64,000 nt of DNA from Vreelandella zhaodongensis (GCF_013415115.1 NZ_JACCDD010000004.1:1-64000), one strand, 5' to 3'. Positions 10,578-21,579 are shown, counted from the first letter of the stretch. Made by a program: numbers and translations. The notes: generated by a model from the sequence alone, not told the origin.

Positions 10578-11588
10578 TCAGACTCCGCCCAAGGTGGCAA
10601 CAAGCACCGCCTTGATGGTGTGCATGCGGTTTTCTGCCTGTTCAAACGCAATACAGGCCGGCGACTCGAAGACCTCCTCAGTCACCTCAATGCCATTTGC
10701 CAAGTGCGGGTATTGGTCAGCCACCTGCTTGCCGATTTTAGTTTCCGTATTGTGGAAGGCAGGTAAACAGTGCATGAATTTGACGCGCGGATTATCTGAG
10801 CACTGCATCAAACTGCTGTTTACCTGATAAGGCAGGAGCTGCTCAATTCGCTCCCCCCAGGCTTCTACTGGCTCACCCATCGAGACCCACACGTCCGTGT
10901 GGATAAAATCGACATCTTTAACCGCCGCTTCTGGGTCTTCGGTCAACGTAATAGTGGCTCCACTTTCCTCCGCAAAGCGCTGGCAAGCATCGATGTGCTC
11001 TTGGGGGGGCCACAACGCCTTGGGGGCCGCAATGCGCACATCCATGCCAAGCTTGGCACCAATTAAGAGTAGCGATTTGCCCATGTTGTTATGGGCATCA
11101 CCCACATAGGCATAGCTGATCTGGTGTAACGGCTTTTGTGTATGCTCCCGCATGGTCATCACGTCAGCGAGCATTTGTGTCGGGTGATACTCCTCGGTCA
11201 AACCGTTGTAAACCGGCACGCCCGCATAGCTGGCCAGCTCTTCGACAACGTCCTGTTTAAAGCCGCGATATTCGATGGCGTCGTACATGCGACCTAACAC
11301 ACGAGCGGTATCCTTCATGCTCTCTTTATGGCCAATTTGCGAGGAGCCTGGATCAATGAAGGTAATATTGGCGCCTTGGTCGTACGCAGCCACTTCGAAG
11401 GCACAGCGGGTGCGGGTTGATGTCTTCTCGAAGATCAGTGCAATATTCTGCCCCTTGAGCAGTTGCTGTTCCGTACCAGAATATTTGGCGCGTTTGAGGT
11501 CGCGGGCAAGGTCAAGCAGATAGCACAGCTCACGCTCGCTGTGATGCATGAGGCTAAGCAGGCTACGGTGATGAATATTAAATGCCAT
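10578..11588 (-). CDS. arcB: ornithine carbamoyltransferase, catabolic
   Basis: The 336-residue enzyme splits citrulline by phosphate to ornithine and carbamoyl phosphate. The carbamoyl phosphate loop STRTR (57-61), HPTQ (135-138) and HCLPAFH near residue 271 are intact. Its length and its position between arcA and arcC indicate the catabolic form, not anabolic ArgF. It starts 11 bp after arcA. Confidence 0.96.
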   Translation of the reverse strand: MAFNIHHRSLLSLMHHSERELCYLLDLARDLKRAKYSGTEQQLLKGQNIALIFEKTSTRTRCAFEVAAYDQGANITFIDPGSSQIGHKESMKDTARVLGRMYDAIEYRGFKQDVVEELASYAGVPVYNGLTEEYHPTQMLADVMTMREHTQKPLHQISYAYVGDAHNNMGKSLLLIGAKLGMDVRIAAPKALWPPQEHIDACQRFAEESGATITLTEDPEAAVKDVDFIHTDVWVSMGEPVEAWGERIEQLLPYQVNSSLMQCSDNPRVKFMHCLPAFHNTETKIGKQVADQYPHLANGIEVTEEVFESPACIAFEQAENRMHTIKAVLVATLGGV

Positions 11589-11599
11589 GATGAACGCTC

Positions 11600-12856
11600 T
11601 CAGTAGTCAATGGGGTCACGAATGATCGGGCAAGTCATGCAGTGGCCACCGCCACGACCGCGACCAAGCTCGCTGGCGCTAATGGTGATGACCTCTACGC
11701 CTGCCTTGCGTAGCAGCGTGTTCGTCGATGTATTGCGGTCGTAGCCAATCACCACGCCGGGCTCGAGTGCCACAACGTTGTTACCGTCATCCCACTGCTC
11801 ACGCTCTGATTCGAAACTGTCACCGCCCGTTTCCACCACACGCAAGGCGGGCAAACCGAGCGACTCAGCGACCACCTCAAGGAAGCTATTTTCTTCTCGG
11901 CGTACATCGATCCCCCCTGGGCGACTCTCATCTGGCCGGAGGCTGAAGGCGACGATATTGCGTACGACTTCAGGAAAAATGGTTACCAGATCGTGGTCAC
12001 AAAAGCTGAATACGGTATCCAGATGCATCGCCGAGCGCGATTTTGGCAGGCCTGCGACAACGATTCGCTTGGCCGCACCGGCAGAGAATAGCGCTTGTGC
12101 CACTTGGCCAATGGCCTGACGAGAGCTGCGTTCGCCCATTCCAATCAGCACAACGCCGTTGCCTATCGGCATCACGTCTCCACCTTCCAGAGTCGCTAGG
12201 CCATGATCCACATCAGGATCGCCGTACCAGACCTGAAAGTCGGCTTTTTCAAACTCAGGATGGAATTTGTAGATCGCCGTGGTAAGCAGCGTTTCTTGGC
12301 GCCGAGCCTGCCAGTGCATCGGGTTCAATGTCACACCGCCGTAGATCCAGCACGTTGTGTCACGGGTGAACTGAGTATTGGGTAGTGGCGGCAGAATAAA
12401 ACTTGAATGGCCCAGGTAATCGCGAAACATTTTGAGGATTTCACCTCCCTGGGACCCCGCCATATCATTGCCTGATACCCCGCCGATAAGAAACTCAGCA
12501 AGTCGGCGCGGCTCCATCTCATCAAGCCAGGCACGCACTTCATCCTGTAGCCCTAACCCCACTTGATTCGCAGTAATCTTACGATCCAGGAGCCAACTAC
12601 GTGCCTCGGGGATTTTGAGGGTGTCCGTCAACAGGTTGTGCATTTCCAGCACTTCCACGCCACGCTCACGCATTTTGGTCACAAAATCGAAGTGATCACG
12701 CTTGGCTTGGCTGACCCACAGTACGTCGTCGAACAACAAATCATCACAATTACTCGGCGTTAGGCGCTGATGGGCCAACCCTGGCGAGCAGACCATTACC
12801 TTACGTAATTTACCTGCTTCGGAATGAACGCCAAGCGTAGGGGTATTGGTAGACAT
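11600..12856 (-). CDS. arcA: arginine deiminase
   Basis: The 418-residue enzyme hydrolyses arginine to citrulline and ammonia. The nucleophile Cys406 sits in [14 protein letters not shown], the same numbering as in Pseudomonas aeruginosa. FTRDTTCWI and [10 protein letters not shown] are also present. AAGGAG precedes the ATG. It is the first enzyme gene after the transporter gene, with a 100-bp gap. Confidence 0.97.
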   Translation of the reverse strand: MSTNTPTLGVHSEAGKLRKVMVCSPGLAHQRLTPSNCDDLLFDDVLWVSQAKRDHFDFVTKMRERGVEVLEMHNLLTDTLKIPEARSWLLDRKITANQVGLGLQDEVRAWLDEMEPRRLAEFLIGGVSGNDMAGSQGGEILKMFRDYLGHSSFILPPLPNTQFTRDTTCWIYGGVTLNPMHWQARRQETLLTTAIYKFHPEFEKADFQVWYGDPDVDHGLATLEGGDVMPIGNGVVLIGMGERSSRQAIGQVAQALFSAGAAKRIVVAGLPKSRSAMHLDTVFSFCDHDLVTIFPEVVRNIVAFSLRPDESRPGGIDVRREENSFLEVVAESLGLPALRVVETGGDSFESEREQWDDGNNVVALEPGVVIGYDRNTSTNTLLRKAGVEVITISASELGRGRGGGHCMTCPIIRDPIDY

Positions 12857-12956
12857 TGCGTTTCTCCTTGTCGCATGCCAGTAGGCACGTATCGCTTAAT
12901 CATTGGCTTAGCGGCTTGTGGCCACGGCCAACACAACATTGAAATGCTTACGAATC

Positions 12957-14396
12957 TCAGCCCATCAAAGCTGCCAGACTCAGGCAGGCAAGAATGATCA
13001 CCGTCAGGATCAACAGCAGCGGCCACATGAATCGCAGCCAGCGTTCATAGGGCACACGCCCAATCGCCAACGCCCCCATGACCACGGCAAAGGTCGGGTT
13101 AATCAAGTTCACTAATCCGTTTGCTGACTGATAAGCAGTCACAACCAGGTCTCGCCCTACCCCAGCGAAGTCCGCCATAGGGGCTAGAACAGGCATGCTC
13201 ATTACCGCCAACCCTGATGAAGAGGGGACAAAAAACGACATCATCACCTGTAACCAATACATCACGTTTATAAAGGCGACGCTGGAAAGCCCACTTACCC
13301 GCTCTTCAGACCAATGCAGTAGCGTATCGGTAACAAGGCCGGCATCCATAATGACGACGATCCCTCTGGCCAAGCCGATAATCAGCGCGACACCTAATAG
13401 CTCCTTGGCGCCGCCTACAAAGGAGTCGACAAAGCGCACCTCACCCAACCGGGAAACAACACCGACCACCAGGCTGGATGCCAGAAATAGCGCCGTCATT
13501 TCCCCCATCCACCAATCGGCCGCCAACACGCCCCACACCATAATGATGAAGGTGCATGCAAACAGCATGAGCACTAGCTTACGAGTACGGGTAAACGGCA
13601 GCGTTTCCTCATCGCGCTGACTCAGAAAATACTCGCGATCCGCCTCATACTGATCACTGACAATGGATGCATCGGGGCTGCGGCGAACACGAGCTGCATA
13701 GCGCATCACATACAGAACCGTCGCCACGAAACACAACACAAGAATTACCAGCCTCAGAATAAGACCTTCAGTGAAAGGGATACCGGCAGCATCAGAAGCA
13801 ATGACCGTCGCGAAGGCATTGACGGTTGAACCCAGTACCCCCACGCCTGCCCCTAGCAGGATAATGGCAACGGCCGTTACCGAGTCATAGCCAGCGGCAA
13901 TGATGATGGGAATTAGCAGCATGTAGAAGGCCAACGTTTCCTCGGCCATTCCATAGGTAGAGCCACCGAGGGCGAATAGCGCCATTAGCAGTGGGATTAT
14001 CCATTTCTCATGCCCTACCATGCGCTTCATGGCTCGCCCGATACCGGCATCAATCGCTCCGGTCGCCGTCACCACACCAATAAAACCGCCAATAATCAGC
14101 ACAAAAAGCGCCACATCGATTGCGTTGGCCACATTGGTCGCAGGGTCATAAAGCCCTGCTATTGGGGCCATCAACACATCCCAGGCATTTTGTGGATTAG
14201 GCGCTACCTCTTGATAGCTGCCCACCACGGTAACTTCTCGCCCCAATGATTCGTCAAACTCCCGCTCGTACTGACCCGCCGGAACGAACCATGTCATCAC
14301 CGCAGCGAGGATAGTCAGACTAAATAAAATGGTAAAAGCCGTGGGAAAACGAAAGCGTTTTACTGCTTTATTATCACTCGTTTGTGCATTATCCAT
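12957..14396 (-). CDS. yfcC: YfcC family transporter, probable arginine/ornithine carrier
   Basis: A 479-residue membrane protein with about twelve helices, containing FVPAGQYERE after the first helix, GGSTYGMAEETLAFY in the first half and FFVPSSSGLAVMSMPVLAP in the second. This is the pattern of the YfcC / DcuC-like superfamily, not of the classical ArcD antiporter. Being first in the arc operon and directly behind its anaerobic promoter suggests it exchanges arginine for ornithine. That substrate is inferred from position only. Confidence 0.87.
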   Translation of the reverse strand: MDNAQTSDNKAVKRFRFPTAFTILFSLTILAAVMTWFVPAGQYEREFDESLGREVTVVGSYQEVAPNPQNAWDVLMAPIAGLYDPATNVANAIDVALFVLIIGGFIGVVTATGAIDAGIGRAMKRMVGHEKWIIPLLMALFALGGSTYGMAEETLAFYMLLIPIIIAAGYDSVTAVAIILLGAGVGVLGSTVNAFATVIASDAAGIPFTEGLILRLVILVLCFVATVLYVMRYAARVRRSPDASIVSDQYEADREYFLSQRDEETLPFTRTRKLVLMLFACTFIIMVWGVLAADWWMGEMTALFLASSLVVGVVSRLGEVRFVDSFVGGAKELLGVALIIGLARGIVVIMDAGLVTDTLLHWSEERVSGLSSVAFINVMYWLQVMMSFFVPSSSGLAVMSMPVLAPMADFAGVGRDLVVTAYQSANGLVNLINPTFAVVMGALAIGRVPYERWLRFMWPLLLILTVIILACLSLAALMG

Positions 14397-14492
14397 TGCT
14401 CACCCCCTCTTAATAAATTGCCGCACCATGTACTTACGAGCTAAAGAACAAACGATTATTACGGCACAAGCCACCCATATTTAATTTTCTGC

Positions 14493-14541
14493 TAATATGA
14501 CTATAGACGAACATCAGAATAAAAAAATTGATAAGTATCAA
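14493..14541 (-). promoter_or_regulatory. FNR/ANR-dependent promoter of the arc operon
   Basis: TTGATAAGTATCAA (14528-14541) is a perfect FNR/ANR box (TTGAT-N4-ATCAA). On the minus strand a -10 hexamer TATAGT lies at 14505-14500, which places the start near 14493. The box centre is then at -41.5, the exact position of a class II FNR-activated promoter. Low oxygen should therefore switch on arginine fermentation. The rest of the 14397-14744 gene-free stretch is an A+T-rich leader of about 95 bases and the csbD terminator. Confidence 0.9.
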
Positions 14542-14686
14542 AAAACAAACAAAGGCATGATGATTAAAATACATTTATTTAATTAATCAGGCTTTTTTCT
14601 GAAAGAGGATTTATTGAAGACTGGATATATTGCAAATACTCTGGAGGGGACACGCTGAATTCGATAGTGTTATACAGGCGGGGAAT

Positions 14687-14721
14687 AAAAACCAACAGCG
14701 GAACTATCCGCTGTTGGTTTT
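14687..14721 (-). terminator. intrinsic terminator of csbD, probably bidirectional
   Basis: CCAACAGCGGA (14692-14702) and TCCGCTGTTGG (14707-14717) form an 11-bp stem with a four-base loop. On the minus strand it is followed by TTTTTATT; the plus side also has TTTT. Confidence 0.9.
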
Positions 14722-14744
14722 AAGCTTCTCGGCTAGCTAGTCGG

Positions 14745-14924
14745 TTATTTTGTCAATTTATCCTTGACGTCACCTTTGCCTTTCTGCAGTTCACCTTTAA
14801 CCTGCTGAGCCTTGCCTTTAGCTTCGGTTTTGCTACTGCCGGTCACTTTGCCAGCGACTTCTTTAACTTTGCCAGCGGCTTTGTTGGCTACGCCCTTCAC
14901 TTTATCATCTTTGCCACTTTCCAT
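14745..14924 (-). CDS. CsbD family stress protein
   Basis: A 59-residue, lysine-rich, highly charged protein with the CsbD pattern DKVKGVANKAAGKVKEVAGK repeated loosely along the chain. Such proteins accumulate under general stress in many bacteria; the molecular function is unknown. ATG 14924 is used because AGAGGTG lies just upstream; the longer frame to 14981 reads through that site. A second CsbD protein is at 45688. It is monocistronic with its own terminator. Confidence 0.9.
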   Translation of the reverse strand: MESGKDDKVKGVANKAAGKVKEVAGKVTGSSKTEAKGKAQQVKGELQKGKGDVKDKLTK

Positions 14925-15124
14925 GATGCACACCTCTAATCCGTTAGTAAGGAAAACACCTTTGTCCAAGTGAGTATTCACTTCGAATTGCGGCTCCTAT
15001 GACAGCATAGTCTTTGTGAGCAAAGTTACCTCAATTACTTTTTAAAAGATGTGGTGGCTCCCTCGTAATGAGGTTCACCGTGGTGCCATAGCAAGTCGCT
15101 TTTAACAGCCCGAGGCCAGCACAT

Positions 15125-15163
15125 ACAAAAGCCCCACCGCTTGAGTAGCGATGGGGCTTAATT
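15125..15163 (-). terminator. intrinsic terminator of the outer-membrane protein gene
   Basis: On the minus strand AAGCCCCA-CGCT pairs with AGCG-TGGGGCTTTT over a short loop and ends in a T tract, about 20 bp past the stop codon at 15184. The remaining gap to csbD (14925-15124) shows no gene. Confidence 0.85.
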
Positions 15164-15183
15164 TTTTAAGAGGTTGCTTACTT

Positions 15184-15693
15184 TTAGAAACGATAGCGTA
15201 GACCAACGCTGGCCGCGTCGAAGTTGTAAGCAGATTTATCAAGGTAACGCATGTAATCCGCGCCCACTGCTACGTTAGGCGTTATATCCATTTCTGCGCC
15301 CGCACCGTAGGAGAACCCCGTTTCACGGTCACGATCAAAATCCACTTCAGTGAAGCCCGCAAGGCCGTATAGACGTAATTCCGGCGCCACGGGGATGATG
15401 CCTTTGGCATAGGCACCGGCTAAATGATCCAGCTCAACACCGCCATCAGAACCACCGGTACCTAGATGCCCTTCAAGGGCGAAAAAGTCGTTGAACTGCG
15501 CACCACCACGAAGGCGCAAGCCAACGCTGTCTCGGGATGATCCACGATCAGGGTTCAAGTTCCAAAACATCGCATCGCCACCCACATATCCTTGTGGGTA
15601 TTGAAAGGGTTGTTGCGCTTGGGCTGATGCCGCGAAAGCACCCGCACCAGCCAGAAGCGCTGCAGAAGTGAGTGATAATACGGTCATCTTCAT
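15184..15693 (-). CDS. small outer-membrane beta-barrel protein
   Basis: The 169-residue precursor has a signal peptide (MKMTVLSLTSAALLAGAGAF, cleavage likely after SAQA) and then alternating amphipathic strands, ending in VGLRYRF, with the C-terminal Phe typical of barrels recognised by the Bam machinery. The size suits an eight-stranded barrel like YfaZ or OmpA-type porin domains. No specific function can be assigned. Confidence 0.85.
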   Translation of the reverse strand: MKMTVLSLTSAALLAGAGAFAASAQAQQPFQYPQGYVGGDAMFWNLNPDRGSSRDSVGLRLRGGAQFNDFFALEGHLGTGGSDGGVELDHLAGAYAKGIIPVAPELRLYGLAGFTEVDFDRDRETGFSYGAGAEMDITPNVAVGADYMRYLDKSAYNFDAASVGLRYRF

Positions 15694-15809
15694 AAGTTAA
15701 ACCTCAGTTAAAAAACAGTGTTTCCTTACGCTTTTAATTGTGGTTCATACTTAAGGAAAACGCAATCTGTCGACCCAACTTGCATGTAATTTCCTTTTTC
15801 TTCTCCTGT

Positions 15810-16730
15810 TTACCGACCTTTCGAAAGACTCAGCACGATAATGCCGCAAACCACTACAGCCCCCCCTACCAGTTGGCTAGGGCTAAGCATTTGACCTAGC
15901 ACGAGATAACCGAGTAACAAAGAGGCTACTGGCTCGAAGTTCATCACTGGGGCATTACGCGCCATATCCAGGCGTGGCACAAAAATAAACAGCAGAGAAA
16001 AAGCGCTGCCATATAACAAGGCCAACAGCGCCAGTCCTGTCCAGCCGGTACTGTTATCCGGCAAACTCATTCCCCCAGGGACCGCGCCTAGCAACCCGCC
16101 TACGATCATGGCAATAAAAACAGTCTGCATGGTCAACAAGCTGCGTAAGGTACTGCCAACCCCAGCCAAACGATGCTCAGTGACCCAAAGCGCGCAAGCA
16201 AACGCAAAGGCAGCGCTTAACCCAAACCCAATACCGGTTAGCCACTCAGGTCCCATGGCATCGGCATCCGCTACCCAACTTGGTATATCGAGCACCACTA
16301 ACAGCCCGATTAAGATGGTGCCCATAATCAGACAACTACGCAGCGAAGGCCGCGGCCCACCCAACGCCCAACTTAACAGAGCCAGCTGAATGGGAAAGGT
16401 ATTCACCAACAATAACGCGATAACCACCGGCAACCTCGCAACCGCTGAATAGAGGCTCACGCTTTGAATGGCAATCAGAAGTCCTACTGTCAGCTGCCAT
16501 GGCCATGTGCCGGGCGGTAGCCATAAACGCTTTTTCTGAACGATCACTAGCGTTACCAGAATCAAGCAGGCAACACCCGAGCGCATCAACACCGCTAACA
16601 ACAGGCCAGTGCCGTTATCAAACGCCAATCGCGCGGAAACATGGTTGGCTGCAAACATGGTAGCCACCGACATCATCAGCAAAATGGCTAGGTGGCGAGG
16701 CAGTAACGATGGTGGCGATATAGAAGGCAT
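15810..16730 (-). CDS. EamA/DMT family transporter
   Basis: The 306-residue protein has ten predicted transmembrane helices in two repeats, as in the RhaT/EamA drug-metabolite transporter family. Characteristic pieces are NHVSARLAFDNG in the first repeat and MNFEPVASLLLGYLVLGQ in the second. Family members export amino acids or other metabolites; the substrate cannot be read from sequence. It is divergent from ackA. Confidence 0.85.
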   Translation of the reverse strand: MPSISPPSLLPRHLAILLMMSVATMFAANHVSARLAFDNGTGLLLAVLMRSGVACLILVTLVIVQKKRLWLPPGTWPWQLTVGLLIAIQSVSLYSAVARLPVVIALLLVNTFPIQLALLSWALGGPRPSLRSCLIMGTILIGLLVVLDIPSWVADADAMGPEWLTGIGFGLSAAFAFACALWVTEHRLAGVGSTLRSLLTMQTVFIAMIVGGLLGAVPGGMSLPDNSTGWTGLALLALLYGSAFSLLFIFVPRLDMARNAPVMNFEPVASLLLGYLVLGQMLSPSQLVGGAVVVCGIIVLSLSKGR

Positions 16731-16834
16731 AGGGCAACGTAGCTCATAGTAGCTAGAGTATTAACCAGGATGCCGACATTTTAGGTAGAAGGCTAACAAA
16801 ATGCTTGCTGTCGCTGATATCCTGCAGCGCAGCA

Positions 16835-16843
16835 TGTTATACT
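16835..16843 (+). promoter_or_regulatory. extended -10 promoter of ackA-pta
   Basis: TGTTATACT combines a TGn extension with a near-consensus -10 hexamer TATACT (16838-16843), 43 bp before the ackA start. No convincing -35 is visible at the proper distance, which extended -10 promoters can tolerate. Confidence 0.5.
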
Positions 16844-16886
16844 AAGGTCTAAATACTTTCATGCTGATTATTTTAGAAAGGTGGTT

Positions 16887-18071
16887 ATGAACTCGCCGGT
16901 GCTTGTTATTAACTGTGGTTCGTCTTCTATTAAATATGCGCTGATTGACTCAGACCCGGAGGCACCTCGGCTTGCTGGCTTGGCTGAACGCCTGGGCAGC
17001 AGCGAAGCTCGCTTAAAAGGCAAAAACAGTGCCGGAGAGAGCTTTACCCAGGCGCTACCTAATGCTGATCACGCTGAAGCGCTGAATTCCATTCTTAAGC
17101 GGCTGGAAGGCCGAGTGCCCGGCGCTGTTGGTCACCGTATTGTTCACGGCGGTGAGCATTTTACCCGGGCGGCATTGATTGATGAGAACGTCATCGCTGC
17201 CATTGAATCGACAGCCACACTTGCGCCACTGCATAACCCCGCCAACCTCGCGGGTGTTGCCGCGACCCAAAAGGTGTTCCCTGACCTCCCCCAGGTGGCG
17301 GTATTTGATACCGCTTTTCACCAGACACTGCCACCTCGCGCCTACCGCTATGCCTTGCCGGATGCGCTGTACACCAAGCACGGCATTCGCCGCTACGGCT
17401 TCCATGGCACAAGCCACGCGTATGTCAGCCAACGGGCGGGCGAACTCAGCCACCGTGGCGCGGGCGGCTGGTTAACTGCTCACCTGGGCAATGGCTGTTC
17501 CACCAGCGCGGTATGGAATAACCAAAGCCAGGACACCAGTATGGGGTTAACGCCCCTTGAAGGCTTAGTCATGGGCACCCGTAGCGGCGACGTTGATCCA
17601 GGGCTACATGCACACCTCCATCGCCAATTGGGCTGGTCGGTGGACGAGATCGACAGTGTGCTCAATCAACAAAGCGGTTTACTAGGCCTTTCTGGTCTAA
17701 CCAACGACATGCGCGAAGTTGAAGATCAAGCACTTAATGGCCACCCAGGCGCGAAACTAGCGTTAGAGGTATTTTGCTACCGGATAGCTAAGTCGCTAGC
17801 GGCCCTCTCCTGTGCCTTACCTAAGCTTGACGGTGTTGTCTTTACCGGCGGTATCGGTGAAAACTCGCCGATTGTGCGCCGCGAGGTGATTGCCCTGCTA
17901 CCTCACTTTGGTTTCAGCCTAGACAAGGCAGCCAACGAAGGCACTACTCGCGGTAAAGAAGGCCGCTTGAACAGCACTGACCATAACGGCCCAGAGGTGT
18001 GGGTGATCCCCACCGATGAAGAGGGTCGTATTGCCATGGAAACCCGCCACTGCGTGGAGTCCCCTGAATGA
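16887..18071 (+). CDS. ackA: acetate kinase
   Basis: A 394-residue enzyme that interconverts acetyl phosphate plus ADP with acetate plus ATP. It has the acetokinase signatures [10 protein letters not shown] at the N-terminus and [16 protein letters not shown] and [10 protein letters not shown] later. ATG 16887 is favoured over GTG 16881, which lies inside the ribosome binding site AAAGGTGG. Its stop overlaps the pta start (ATGA), so the two are translationally coupled. Together with the arc pathway it supplies substrate-level ATP when respiration is limited. Confidence 0.96.
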   Translation: MNSPVLVINCGSSSIKYALIDSDPEAPRLAGLAERLGSSEARLKGKNSAGESFTQALPNADHAEALNSILKRLEGRVPGAVGHRIVHGGEHFTRAALIDENVIAAIESTATLAPLHNPANLAGVAATQKVFPDLPQVAVFDTAFHQTLPPRAYRYALPDALYTKHGIRRYGFHGTSHAYVSQRAGELSHRGAGGWLTAHLGNGCSTSAVWNNQSQDTSMGLTPLEGLVMGTRSGDVDPGLHAHLHRQLGWSVDEIDSVLNQQSGLLGLSGLTNDMREVEDQALNGHPGAKLALEVFCYRIAKSLAALSCALPKLDGVVFTGGIGENSPIVRREVIALLPHFGFSLDKAANEGTTRGKEGRLNSTDHNGPEVWVIPTDEEGRIAMETRHCVESPE

Positions 18072-20251
18072 CGAGCGCCTCTGAACAACCCCAAGCTATC
18101 TTGCTGGTGCCTACGAGTGTAGGCGCTGGTCTGACATCAGCCTGTCTGGGCTTAATCCAAGCCTTGGACACCATTGGCCTGAAAGCGGGCTTTTTAAAGC
18201 CGTTTATGCAGAACGAGCTCAATGGCCCAGGGCTTGACCGCTCAACTGCATTGGTATCGCGGACATTGAGTCAACGTCCACCGTCACCTATTTCCCAGGC
18301 GAGGCTCGAGCGCTTGTTGCGCGACGGACAAACCGATGAGCTGATGGAAAATGTGGTCGAGCTATACGATCAAGTCTGCCAACAAGCTTCCCAAGACAGC
18401 AGTGCCCTGGATCTGGTCGTGGTGGAAGGGGTTGTTCCCACTCAGCACACCACCTACGCCACCCAAACCAATGCCCAGCTAGCCGACGCTCTGAATGCAC
18501 GTATTATTCTGGTAGGCACCGGTGACTTACATGAACCGCAACGGCTTGCCGAAGAGCTGGATATGCATGCCAGAAGCTTTGGCGGCGTGAGTTCTAGCCG
18601 AACGCTCGGCGGCATTTTAATGCGCATGAAGAACCTGCCTTACGGGCAAGAGGATGACCTGTCTGCCGCCCCAGGCACAATCAAGCCTCGCCTGGAAGAG
18701 TCAGTTTTAAAGGCTCTGCGCGGTTACTCGCCTGCCTTAGCGACAGACAGCTTCCATCTCATTGGCGTGGTGCCTTATAGCCATACGCTCAGTGCGCCAC
18801 GTACCATCGACGTTGCGCGCGCCTTAAACGCTAAGATGCTGAACGAGGGCGAAGCGGTGAGTCGCCGCGTGCTGTCCACCAGCTTATGCGCGCGCAGTGC
18901 GGCCAACGCGCTACATATTTTCAAACCAGGCACCCTTGTCGTCGCGTCTGGCGACCGGGACGATGTCGTACTAGCGTCGGCATTGGCGACCATGAATGGC
19001 ACTCAGTTGGCAGGTGTGTTGCTGACCAATGGCTTCCTACCTAACGACAACATGATTGAAATGTGTCGCCCTGCCCTGAAAACCGGTCTACCCGTATTAG
19101 CGGTAGAAACCGACAGCTTAACCACCGCGCAAAACCTCAGCCAGCTCAGCAGTGAAATCCCTATGGACGACTTCGAGCGTGCCGAACAGGTAGCGCGCTA
19201 TGTGGCCGCTCATATCGATTTAGAGTGGTTAAAAGCCAACCTTAGCCGTGGCTATACACGTCGTCTGTCGCCTTCGGCGTTTCGCCATCAATTGGTTAAA
19301 GTCGCCCAACAAGCCAAGAAACGTATTGTTCTACCCGAAGGCGACGAACCACGCACCATTGAAGCAGCTATTATCTGCCAGCGGCGCGGCATTGCCGATT
19401 GCGTGCTACTCGGTAAACATGACGATATCGAAAATGTCGCTCGTAACCGCGGCCTGACGCTCCCCGACACCCTCACGATCATCGATCCTGAAAGCACTCG
19501 TGCTAATTACATTGGCCCCATGGTCGAGCGTCGCCGCGGCAAGCTGAATGAACTGACAGCCGAAGCCCAACTGCAGGACAACGTCGTACTAGGCACCATG
19601 ATGCTGCAGTTAGATGAAGTCGATGGCCTCGTATCAGGTGCAGTGCATACCACGGCAAATACCGTGCGCCCAGCGTTTCAGCTGATCAAAACCGCGCCAG
19701 AATACAGTCAGGTGTCGTCTATCTTCTTTATGCTGCTGCCGGAACAAGTGGTAGTGTACGGCGATTGCGCAGTTAACCCCGACCCAGACGCTAAAACCCT
19801 GGCCGAAATTGCCCTGCAAAGCGCCCGCTCCGCCGAAGCGTTTGGCATTGAACCGCGGGTTGCGATGATCAGCTATTCGACGGGCGATTCCGGTACCGGT
19901 GCGGATGTTGATAAAGTGCGTGAAGCTACCCGCATCGCCAAGGAGCGTGCACCGCACCTAGCTATCGACGGCCCGCTGCAATATGACGCCGCCGCCATTG
20001 AGAGCGTGGGAAAACAGAAAGCGCCCGACTCCCCTGTTGCTGGCCGCGCTACTGTGTTTGTGTTCCCTGACCTGAACACTGGCAACACGACGTACAAAGC
20101 CGTACAACGTAGCGCCCGCGTGGTCAGTGTTGGCCCAATGCTGCAAGGCTTAAACAAGCCGGTTAACGACCTGTCACGTGGTGCATTGGTAGACGATATC
20201 GTTTACACCATTGCCCTCACTGCGATTCAAGCCAGCCAGCGGAAAGCGTGA
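18068..20251 (+). CDS. pta: phosphate acetyltransferase, long form
   Basis: The 727-residue enzyme interconverts acetyl-CoA and acetyl phosphate. It has the long gammaproteobacterial architecture: an N-terminal P-loop-like domain ([16 protein letters not shown]), a central DRTGG-type domain, and a C-terminal catalytic PTA_PTB domain from about residue 390 ([28 protein letters not shown]). It overlaps ackA by four bases. Confidence 0.96.
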   Translation: MTSASEQPQAILLVPTSVGAGLTSACLGLIQALDTIGLKAGFLKPFMQNELNGPGLDRSTALVSRTLSQRPPSPISQARLERLLRDGQTDELMENVVELYDQVCQQASQDSSALDLVVVEGVVPTQHTTYATQTNAQLADALNARIILVGTGDLHEPQRLAEELDMHARSFGGVSSSRTLGGILMRMKNLPYGQEDDLSAAPGTIKPRLEESVLKALRGYSPALATDSFHLIGVVPYSHTLSAPRTIDVARALNAKMLNEGEAVSRRVLSTSLCARSAANALHIFKPGTLVVASGDRDDVVLASALATMNGTQLAGVLLTNGFLPNDNMIEMCRPALKTGLPVLAVETDSLTTAQNLSQLSSEIPMDDFERAEQVARYVAAHIDLEWLKANLSRGYTRRLSPSAFRHQLVKVAQQAKKRIVLPEGDEPRTIEAAIICQRRGIADCVLLGKHDDIENVARNRGLTLPDTLTIIDPESTRANYIGPMVERRRGKLNELTAEAQLQDNVVLGTMMLQLDEVDGLVSGAVHTTANTVRPAFQLIKTAPEYSQVSSIFFMLLPEQVVVYGDCAVNPDPDAKTLAEIALQSARSAEAFGIEPRVAMISYSTGDSGTGADVDKVREATRIAKERAPHLAIDGPLQYDAAAIESVGKQKAPDSPVAGRATVFVFPDLNTGNTTYKAVQRSARVVSVGPMLQGLNKPVNDLSRGALVDDIVYTIALTAIQASQRKA

Positions 20252-20281
20252 GCAATTAGCTTTAACATATAAACCATTCGC

Positions 20282-20339
20282 AAAAAGCCGCCCCCTGGTC
20301 GATTAAATACGACCAAGTAAATACCAGGGGCGGCTTTTC
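20282..20339. terminator. bidirectional terminator between pta and heme O synthase
   Basis: AAAAGCCGCCCC and GGGGCGGCTTTT are complementary, with an inner GGTCG/CGACC stem. A tracts on one side and T tracts on the other fit termination of both convergent units. Confidence 0.85.
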
Positions 20340-20370
20340 GTTGACGCTAGCAGGAATCAGTCGTGGGATA

Positions 20371-21294
20371 TCACGCCCACATCGGCACCATGGCTTCCAG
20401 CACCATTACCAGGCTCAATGCGGTAATGGTCAAAATCGACACACCAAACACCTTTTTGGCCCAGCGTACGTCATCGCCCAACCGAAAGCCGCATAGCGCT
20501 AAATAAAGCCAGTAGCCCCCCATTGCCAAGGCAACAAGCAGGTAGCCCGCTCCCGCTTGGCTGGCCAGCACCAGTGCCAGCGACGCCGGAATAAACGCGA
20601 TGATGTAGCCAAGAATATGGTGTTTGGCTCGTTTAATGCCATGCACCACCGGCAACACAGGAATCGAGGCACGGCGGTAATCCGCGTAGCGAAAAATGGC
20701 AATCGCGTAGGAGTGCGGCATCTGCCATAAGCAGAAAATAACCAGCAGCATCAACGCACCACTATCGAACTGACCAGTGACGGCACAGTAACCCACTACC
20801 GGCGGCATCGCCCCAGAGAGACTCCCCACCAACGTGCCGTACTCGGAATGGCGTTTCATATAGAGGCTGTATAACCCCACATAAACGACCCACCCAGTCA
20901 CCGCCAAAGCAACGGTTAAACCGTTGGTGCCCAGTGCTAGGCATACTATGCCAGCCACACCGAGCAGCGCAGAAGCACTCAGCGCCTGGGTAATAGAGAT
21001 GCGCCCTTTTACCAAGGGACGATGGCGCGTACGTGCCATCAGTGCATCAATATCGCGGTCGATAACGTTATTGCAGGCACAGCCTGACGCAATAACCAAC
21101 GCAATCCCTACCATGACAGCAGCAAATGTCATCCAATCGAACGTTCCATGAGCGGCTAAAAAATAGCCCCCCAGCGTTGCGATCAGGTTGCCACCAATGA
21201 TCCCAGGCTTGGTTAGCGCCACAAGGTCACGCCAACGGCTGGGCGTCACACTTAATCGATCATCATGTTGAGTTGCGGATGCTGCATGATCCAT
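20371..21294 (-). CDS. cyoE: protoheme IX farnesyltransferase (heme O synthase)
   Basis: A 307-residue UbiA-family membrane enzyme that attaches farnesyl to heme B to give heme O for terminal oxidases. It has about nine helices and the two prenyl diphosphate-binding motifs NNVIDRDIDALMARTRHRPL (about residues 86-105) and RYADYRRASIPVLP. ATG 21294 is preceded by GGGGG; a longer open frame up to 21453 runs over a hairpin and lacks similarity to the family. No oxidase genes are adjacent, so this copy stands apart from a cyo or cta operon. Confidence 0.93.
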   Translation of the reverse strand: MDHAASATQHDDRLSVTPSRWRDLVALTKPGIIGGNLIATLGGYFLAAHGTFDWMTFAAVMVGIALVIASGCACNNVIDRDIDALMARTRHRPLVKGRISITQALSASALLGVAGIVCLALGTNGLTVALAVTGWVVYVGLYSLYMKRHSEYGTLVGSLSGAMPPVVGYCAVTGQFDSGALMLLVIFCLWQMPHSYAIAIFRYADYRRASIPVLPVVHGIKRAKHHILGYIIAFIPASLALVLASQAGAGYLLVALAMGGYWLYLALCGFRLGDDVRWAKKVFGVSILTITALSLVMVLEAMVPMWA

Positions 21295-21335
21295 AACGAG
21301 CCCCCTACCACCAGGACGGATATCGCCAGTATTAA

Positions 21336-21369
21336 GACAAAGGGGACTCCGCCCTTTGTCTGCTTTTTT
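21336..21369 (+). terminator. plus-strand intrinsic terminator without an obvious gene
   Basis: GACAAAGGG (21336-21344) and CCCTTTGTC (21352-21360) form a nine-base-pair stem with a seven-base loop, followed by TGC and six T. It points in the plus direction, while both flanking genes (cyoE, deoR) are on the minus strand and pta already has a terminator. It may end a small or antisense RNA, or simply act as a hairpin in the cyoE leader. Confidence 0.6.
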
Positions 21370-21579
21370 GTTCTTATACGTATGCGTCATCAGCTGAACC
21401 AGTATCTGCAGCGCAGCTGTAAGGCGATGACGACCACCGTCTAACGGCGGCACCTACTCTGCCGTTTATGAAACGACATCACGGCTAGCACTTAAGATAG
21501 CAGAAGTGAGCCTACTTATGATTTAACGCTTCACGCGGAAAATTCAACAATATTCCCAGTCACCTGCAAATAGCAGGTG

